Positions 6,091-10,655 of a stretch of DNA of 10,655 nucleotides are shown piece by piece. Each line of letters begins with the position of its first letter. Position 1 is the first letter of the stretch. Position numbers and translations under genes: made by a program. This stretch comes from an uncultured Campylobacter sp. (GTDB taxonomy: Bacteria > Campylobacterota > Campylobacteria > Campylobacterales > Campylobacteraceae), in assembly GCA_937896205.1 (NCBI GenBank), contig CALBNA010000194.1:1-10655 (forward strand), written 5' to 3'. Under the pieces are notes generated by a model that made no database searches, was not told where the DNA came from, and saw only the letters and a program-made list of their open reading frames with translations.

Positions 6091-6742
6091 CTATCTTATA
6101 GCCTAGTCCGCGCGATGATTTTATAAACTCGGGAGTCGTTTTTTGACGGATTTTTAGTATATGCATGCGCACGTCGGCGGGGTCGATTTCCTTGTCGTTC
6201 CACACTTCGGCGCGTAGCCTTTCGATGCCTACGAAGCTGTTTTTATGAAAGAGCAAACACTCGATGATAGCAAATTCTCTCAAACTTAGCTCAACCGCTT
6301 CGCCTTTAAATTTAAGCCGTTTTTTGGCGGTATCTATGCTAAAATTTTCATCGATCGCGATCAAGTTTTTATCGTCTCTGCCGTGATATTTTCGCATTAG
6401 CTCGTTTACTCTAAATTTTAGCTCGGCTAGCTCAAACGGTTTTTTTAGATACTCGTTACAGCCCAGCTCGTATCCGACCGCCATATCGTCTATATCTACG
6501 AGCGAGGTCATTATCATTATGGGCGTTTCACAGCCGATATCTTTGGCGTATTTTATCACCTCGTGCCCGCTGATGTGCGGGACCTTGATATCAAGTATTA
6601 GCAAGTGATAAAAGCCCGCCGCTATCTTATCGCAAGCGACTTTGCCGTCTGGCGCCTCATCGACCTCGTAGCCAAGACTTTCTAGGTATTCGCTAACGCT
6701 CTCACGATATACGAAGTCGTCTTCAAGCAGTAAAATTTTCAT
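6074..6742 (-). CDS. OmpR/PhoB-type response regulator
   Basis: A 222-residue DNA-binding regulator, partner of the overlapping histidine kinase. The receiver domain (1-118) has the acidic pair D8/D9, the phosphorylated aspartate D51 (LLILDIKVP), T79 and the invariant K101 (YLKKPFE), so all key residues are present. The C-terminal winged helix (about 128-219) contains LSLREFAIIECLLFHKN and ends IKSSRGLGYKID, typical of the OmpR class. The ATG start has GGAGAA 4 bases upstream. A -10 element is not clear-cut: TAAAAT at 6759-6754 is too close to the ribosome site, and TAAGAT at 6772-6767 is an alternative. The gene lies 124 bp downstream of psrC on the same strand, but a terminator separates them. 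Its target genes cannot be read from the sequence. Confidence 0.93.
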   Translation of the reverse strand: MKILLLEDDFVYRESVSEYLESLGYEVDEAPDGKVACDKIAAGFYHLLILDIKVPHISGHEVIKYAKDIGCETPIMIMTSLVDIDDMAVGYELGCNEYLKKPFELAELKFRVNELMRKYHGRDDKNLIAIDENFSIDTAKKRLKFKGEAVELSLREFAIIECLLFHKNSFVGIERLRAEVWNDKEIDPADVRMHILKIRQKTTPEFIKSSRGLGYKIDVSKS

Positions 6743-6818
6743 AAATTCTCCGAATTTTATCGCAATATCTTAAGGGAGATGATAGCTAAAAATGATTTTG
6801 GATCGTCTGAATTTAAAA

Positions 6819-6842
6819 AGGCTCGGCGAGTTTACCGAGCCT
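6819..6842 (-). terminator. intrinsic terminator of the psrABC operon
   Basis: Read on the minus strand, AGGCTCGG (6842-6835), loop TAAACTCG and CCGAGCCT (6826-6819) form a perfect 8-bp stem followed directly by T residues (to 6815). It begins 24 bases after the psrC stop and before the regulator gene, so it should end psr transcripts and separate them from the two-component genes. Confidence 0.85.
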
Positions 6843-6866
6843 AGTGCGTCTAGTTTAGCCTAAATT

Positions 6867-7838
6867 TCACGCGCCCGTGAAAACTTGACCGGCATAAACT
6901 ATATAGTATCTTAGCATCACGACGCCACAGATAACCACAAGAGAGTTTGCTATGATGTAGCCTACTCTATAAGCATGATTTTTTAGAGCCGTTAGCGCTA
7001 TGGTGATAGGCGTTAAAAGTCCGATGCCAACGACGCCTATCCAAAAGATCAGCGCGTATTGTCCCGTGCTTAGAGCTTGTTTTGCGGCAACCGCGCTAGC
7101 TCCCCCCTCGAAATATAGTCCCAAAAATAGTATCGCAATAAGCGGTATCTCAAAAAGTACGGCGCGCAAGTCCATAACCAAAAGATACTTCACGTTGTCT
7201 TCGTTAAGAAGGTGTTTGAAGCACAAAAGGCCGACCAAGATGTTTGTCGCTACGCCTGAGCTAAAGCCTGATGTTAGGAACAAGATCGGCAGAATCGGCG
7301 TGTTCCAAAGCGGAAGCTTCGTAATCGCGCTAAGCAAAAAGCCCGTATATATGCCTACGCCGATCGCAAGGCCAAAAAGCGCCGTCTCGACTATCTTTGA
7401 AAGCGGCGCAAAAGAGCGAATCAGCCTAGAAATAGGACGTAAAATCGCTAGAATTTTATACTTTTCTATCTCTTCTTCGAAAATAATCACCGCAAAAAGG
7501 TAAGCTAGCGGCGTATAAAGCAGCAGTAGCGCAACGCCGATAGACATAACCGAACCGAAGTTATACTTAATCAAAATCCAGTAAAAACTAAGCGGTTTGC
7601 CAAGGTCAAGCACCAAAAGCGCAAGGCCCACGGTAATCGTTATAGGAGCCACTAGAGCGCCCGCCTTTACCATCGCGTCCCAGATGCTGCCGTCTTGTTT
7701 TTTGTGGTAGTTCCACTTAACTAGCAACGCAACCATCATCGCGCCTGCGGACAAACCCGCCAAAAATAGATAAACCGCTATCGGCCACGGCCAGTAAATT
7801 TCATTATATTGCGCTACGCTTCCCCACATATTATTCAT
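6867..7838 (-). CDS. psrC: polysulfide reductase membrane subunit PsrC (NrfD family)
   Basis: A 323-residue integral membrane protein with about eight hydrophobic helices (near 19-41, 59-77, 97-119, 149-171, 184-206, 221-242, 262-284 and 294-312). Family landmarks include LVLDLGKP at 75-82 and IYTGFLLS at 163-170. NrfD/PsrC proteins contain no haem; they oxidise menaquinol in the membrane and pass electrons to the Fe-S subunit. The length is close to that of characterised PsrC proteins and the type differs from the cytochrome-b PhsC of Salmonella, which is why I prefer psr naming. It starts 8 bases inside psrB (ATGAATAA overlap), and a strong AAGGAGG (7850-7844) 5 bases before the ATG selects this start over the Met at residue 4. 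An intrinsic terminator follows it, marking the operon's end. Confidence 0.93.
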   Translation of the reverse strand: MNNMWGSVAQYNEIYWPWPIAVYLFLAGLSAGAMMVALLVKWNYHKKQDGSIWDAMVKAGALVAPITITVGLALLVLDLGKPLSFYWILIKYNFGSVMSIGVALLLLYTPLAYLFAVIIFEEEIEKYKILAILRPISRLIRSFAPLSKIVETALFGLAIGVGIYTGFLLSAITKLPLWNTPILPILFLTSGFSSGVATNILVGLLCFKHLLNEDNVKYLLVMDLRAVLFEIPLIAILFLGLYFEGGASAVAAKQALSTGQYALIFWIGVVGIGLLTPITIALTALKNHAYRVGYIIANSLVVICGVVMLRYYIVYAGQVFTGA

Positions 7839-8400
7839 GGCTTCCTCCTTTGCGGTTAGCTATCATAGCAAGCTTGGGTTTGGTTTTAAGCTCGGCTTTA
7901 GGATAGTAGTGAGCTTTATTATTTAAAATTTTACTTACTTCGCTGTTTGGATCGTTTATATCGCCGAATGCCAAAGCATCGGTCGGACAAACGGTCACGC
8001 ACGCAGGCTGCTCGCCAATGCTCACTCTAGTTTCAAAGCAAAACGTACATTTGCCTATCTCGCCGGTTTTTGGCTCGACGTAGCGAGCGTCGTAAGGACA
8101 GGCTAGGATGCAGTATTTGCAAGATACGCAGGTAGAGTGATCTAGCAGCACGATACCCTCTGCCGTCTGAAAGCTAGCTCCCGTAGGGCAAACCGCCACG
8201 CACGGAGCGTCCTCGCACATCGCGCAACTGTGTCTGCTAAAGTCGGTTTTTAAATTTGGAAATTTGCCCTTTATCTGCGAATGGACTTGAAGTCTAAAAA
8301 CACCTCTAGGCACTTCGTTTTCGCTCCTGCAAGCCACCGAGCAAGCCTGACAGCCTATGCAGAGGTTTTCGTCATGTATCATTCTATACGCTTTTTTCAT
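7831..8400 (-). CDS. psrB: polysulfide/thiosulfate reductase Fe-S subunit PsrB
   Basis: A 189-residue electron-transfer subunit of the DMSO-reductase-family type, with sixteen cysteines in four ferredoxin-like groups: C14/C17/C20/C24, C59/C62/C67/C71, C91/C94/C97/C101 and C118/C121/C134/C138. This fits four [4Fe-4S] clusters forming a wire between PsrC and the catalytic PsrA. No signal peptide is present; in this family the B subunit is exported together with the Tat-targeted A subunit. The gene lies 10 bases after psrA, with AGGAAAA in the gap as ribosome site, and overlaps psrC by 8 bases, so the three are one transcriptional unit. The fold alone does not separate it from PhsB, TtrB or NrfC relatives; the neighbours give the assignment. 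Confidence 0.94.
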   Translation of the reverse strand: MKKAYRMIHDENLCIGCQACSVACRSENEVPRGVFRLQVHSQIKGKFPNLKTDFSRHSCAMCEDAPCVAVCPTGASFQTAEGIVLLDHSTCVSCKYCILACPYDARYVEPKTGEIGKCTFCFETRVSIGEQPACVTVCPTDALAFGDINDPNSEVSKILNNKAHYYPKAELKTKPKLAMIANRKGGSHE

Positions 8401-8410
8401 CTTTTTTCCT

Positions 8411-10655
8411 TTACGCTTTTATTATCTTGACGCCGACGTTTCGCACCATCGTGGAGGCGACGGGACCGATCACGGTAGGATCTAGCAGCTTGCTTTGATT
8501 CGTTCCTACGCCGTTCGTGCGTTTTAGTCCGGCGCTTTCGTGCCCAAAGCCGTGATAGACAAAAAGCGTATCTTCTCTGATGCCTTCAGTCAGCATCACG
8601 TTTGCCTTTTCCTTCGCGGTTTTGCTTTGAAGGGTTATCTTATCGCCGTCTTTTAGCCCGTATTTTTTCGCGGTATTAGGATGTATCCAAACGGGCGCGC
8701 TACTCATCAGGTCGTTTAAAAATTCGACGTTTTGCGTGTGGCCGTTGGTGTGTATCGGCATTTTGCCGCTCATTAGACAAAGCTCCTCGCCGAAAAATAC
8801 GTCCATGCCCTCGGCGTTTAAGCAGCCGTATCCGGGAAACTGCTTTTCCACTTTTTCGCTAAAAAGCTCTATTTTGCCGCTTTCGGTTTTAAATTTTACC
8901 TGCGACTCCATGAGTCCGTCTTCGCCGACGAACTGTGCCGCGCTAGGAAATTTTTTAGTAAATTCTTTTACGCTATCTTTTTCTCTAAACAAAATCCCCG
9001 GCACCTTCCACGTGACGTAGCCGTCTTTAACCAGCTTTGCCAAAAGCTCGGCGTTTCCCTTTACTTGTCGCATTCGCCACTCGTCCATCGTATTTGAAGT
9101 ATATAGCTCGTCTATTTTCATCCTGCGGGCTAACTCCCTAAAGATATCGTAGCCGTTTTTGGTGTCGCCGATAGGATCTACGACCTTATTTCTTATCATA
9201 TACGCTGGTTTTAGTCCTGATTTATCCTCGATACCTTCGTCGCGCTCCAGATAGGTGCTCTCAGGCAGTATCACGTCCGCCCATATCGCAAAATCGCTCA
9301 TATAAATATCCGAGCAAACGATAAAGTCAAGCTTTTTAAGGCTTTCTATGGTAGTTTGCGTACCTGCGACGTTTATGGGATGATTAAATCTTATGCTAAA
9401 CCAGCCTTTTACGGGATAAGGCTTTTCGCTTAGTATAGCTTGCGGAATTTGCATCAAAACGCCGTGACTCCTGCCGACGAATTTATTTACCCCGTCCTCG
9501 CCGGCGCCGTCTATCCTAGGAGTTTTTGGTACTTTTATCGTGGCGTCCGGGTTCGTGATCTCGGGGATTAGCTCCTCGCCTACTAGCTTGTTGTAAAATT
9601 TAGCGTTCTTGCCGCCGAAAATTCCGCCCTTTTTCTCCCAGTTACCCATCATCGCGTTTGCCGTCATTATGGCTCTAGTGCGGATGTATTCGGCTCTAGT
9701 AGTAGTCGTGTTGTGACCGAAGTCGATGATGACTTTAGGTGCGGCTTTCCAGATTTCGCCCGCGATGCGCTCAACCGTTTTTGCAGGTATTCCCGTGATT
9801 TTTTCTTGCCACTGCGGCGTCGTATCTTTGGTCGCTTCTACGACTTTATCAAATCCGATCGTAAATTTCTCTATAAATTCTTTATCGTAAGTGCCGTTTT
9901 TGATCCACGTATGGATGAGGGCTAAAACAAATGCCAGATCGGTACCCGGTTTTACGGGTAGCCACTCGTCGGCTTTTGAGGCTACGACGCTAAAGCGTGG
10001 ATCTAAAACCAGCAGCTTCGTATCTTCTTTTGCAGCCATCTTAGCCAGCTTTTTAGCGTCAGCGATGACGATGCCTTCAAAGAGATTGTGCCCGAAATTT
10101 ACGACGTATTTTGCGTTGCCGAAGTCCCTTTTTAGCTTCGCATCTCCGTACATATGCGTACAAACCATCTGATACGTCACGGGACAACAGGATAGGTGCG
10201 AGAAGCAATTAGGCGAGCCGTATGCGCTGGCAAAGGTCGTCATTAGCTTGTGCGTTTGGCTTGATTTTGCCGTAAACACAAAGCTCTCGGGACCGTATTT
10301 TTCCTTGATCTCTAGCATTTTCTTAGCCACAAGATCTAGCGCCTCGTCCCAGCTTGCCTCGCGCCATTTATTTTCGCCGCGCTCGCCTACTCTGATGAGA
10401 GGTTTTACGATGCGCTGCGGATCGTAGAGCTGGTTATGCCCGCTGCCGCCCCTTGCACACACGGAAGTCGCCGTGCCGCCTACTTTGCCATTGCCTTGGA
10501 TGAAGACGGTTTTGCCGTCTACGACCTTGGCCTCGATAGGACAGCGAGAAGAGCACATCTCGCAAAAGCTAAATACGCTTCTGTCTCCGCCTTCTAGCGC
10601 TTTAGCGCCGACCGCGCCCAGGGTACCCGGCGCATACGTCATCGCAAGCAAGCCC
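8411..10655 (-). CDS. psrA: polysulfide/thiosulfate reductase molybdopterin subunit PsrA (5' end outside window)
   Basis: The visible 747 residues are nearly a whole catalytic subunit of the DMSO-reductase family. The frame is open to the window edge: the first codons read GLLAMTYAPGTLGAVGAKA, the tail of what looks like a Tat signal peptide, so the true start and twin-arginine motif lie outside. A TTG at 10651 is not a real start. A [4Fe-4S] motif follows (C30-x2-C33-x3-C37-x27-C65, numbered from that TTG). The molybdenum ligand should be a cysteine in SHLSCCP (C155/C156), with C156 the better match to the H-x3-C spacing I recall for PsrA/PhsA. DIYMSDFAIWADVILPESTYLERDEG is written here in part only: the DIYMSD and ADVILPESTYLER blocks (middle third) and the C-terminal PIHTNGHTQN block are typical of PsrA/PhsA. 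It would reduce polysulfide or thiosulfate in the periplasm using electrons from PsrB. Sequence alone does not fix the substrate. Confidence 0.94.
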   Translation of the reverse strand, partial: GLLAMTYAPGTLGAVGAKALEGGDRSVFSFCEMCSSRCPIEAKVVDGKTVFIQGNGKVGGTATSVCARGGSGHNQLYDPQRIVKPLIRVGERGENKWREASWDEALDLVAKKMLEIKEKYGPESFVFTAKSSQTHKLMTTFASAYGSPNCFSHLSCCPVTYQMVCTHMYGDAKLKRDFGNAKYVVNFGHNLFEGIVIADAKKLAKMAAKEDTKLLVLDPRFSVVASKADEWLPVKPGTDLAFVLALIHTWIKNGTYDKEFIEKFTIGFDKVVEATKDTTPQWQEKITGIPAKTVERIAGEIWKAAPKVIIDFGHNTTTTRAEYIRTRAIMTANAMMGNWEKKGGIFGGKNAKFYNKLVGEELIPEITNPDATIKVPKTPRIDGAGEDGVNKFVGRSHGVLMQIPQAILSEKPYPVKGWFSIRFNHPINVAGTQTTIESLKKLDFIVCSDIYMSDFAIWADVILPESTYLERDEGIEDKSGLKPAYMIRNKVVDPIGDTKNGYDIFRELARRMKIDELYTSNTMDEWRMRQVKGNAELLAKLVKDGYVTWKVPGILFREKDSVKEFTKKFPSAAQFVGEDGLMESQVKFKTESGKIELFSEKVEKQFPGYGCLNAEGMDVFFGEELCLMSGKMPIHTNGHTQNVEFLNDLMSSAPVWIHPNTAKKYGLKDGDKITLQSKTAKEKANVMLTEGIREDTLFVYHGFGHESAGLKRTNGVGTNQSKLLDPTVIGPVASTMVRNVGVKIIKA

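Noticed and set aside
7000..7503. 167-residue plus-strand open frame opposite psrC
   Set aside because: It lies fully antisense to a clear membrane protein gene, has no ribosome site and no recognisable domain; its length follows from the complementary composition of psrC.
9891..10172. 93-residue plus-strand frame inside psrA
   Set aside because: Entirely antisense to conserved molybdopterin-subunit sequence, with no start signals.
10649..10651. TTG as the start codon of psrA
   Set aside because: The frame is open to the window edge and the first residues look like the tail of a Tat signal, so the real start is outside.

Overview
The window looks like chromosomal DNA of an epsilonproteobacterium, most likely a moderately GC-rich oral-type Campylobacter (the rectus/showae/curvus/gracilis group). 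The grounds are the very frequent AAATTT word, TAAAAT/TATAAT -10 elements with purine-rich AAGGAG ribosome sites, a Helicobacter-type cysteine-rich Sel1 protein, and an NrfD-type polysulfide reductase operon. The genus is inferred from style and gene content; no comparison was run.

Layout, left to right. Positions 1-240 hold the 3' end of an unrecognised plus-strand gene. Two further plus-strand genes follow, each with its own apparent promoter. The first (342-1478) is a Cys-rich protein whose C-terminal half resembles DUF1963/YwqG-like proteins. The second (1529-2587) is a two-part cytosolic protein of unknown function. A 199-bp convergent intergenic region (2588-2786) is packed with overlapping inverted repeats. 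It separates them from a minus-strand secreted Sel1/Hcp-like repeat protein (3623-2787). A divergent promoter region then leads to a two-gene plus-strand unit: a small HIT-family protein (3754-4125), translationally coupled to a membrane-anchored Cache sensor protein with no output domain (4118-4969). That unit runs tail-to-tail into, and overlaps by 4 bp, a minus-strand histidine kinase gene (6090-4966), which lies downstream of and overlaps its OmpR-type response regulator (6742-6074).

The right third is a minus-strand respiratory operon, psrA-psrB-psrC (10655-6867), closed by an intrinsic terminator at 6819-6842. PsrA is a molybdopterin catalytic subunit whose N-terminus, expected to carry a Tat signal, lies beyond the window. 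PsrB is a four-cluster ferredoxin-like subunit and PsrC an eight-helix quinol-oxidising membrane anchor. Together they would pass electrons from menaquinol through PsrC and PsrB to PsrA, reducing polysulfide or thiosulfate in the periplasm. The membrane subunit is NrfD-like rather than a haem-b cytochrome, which favours the Psr name over Phs.

No tRNA, rRNA, CRISPR array, insertion sequence or phage gene was seen. The least explained parts are the 1-2587 block of uncharacterised proteins, the orphan Cache protein facing the two-component system, and the structured 2588-2786 intergenic region.
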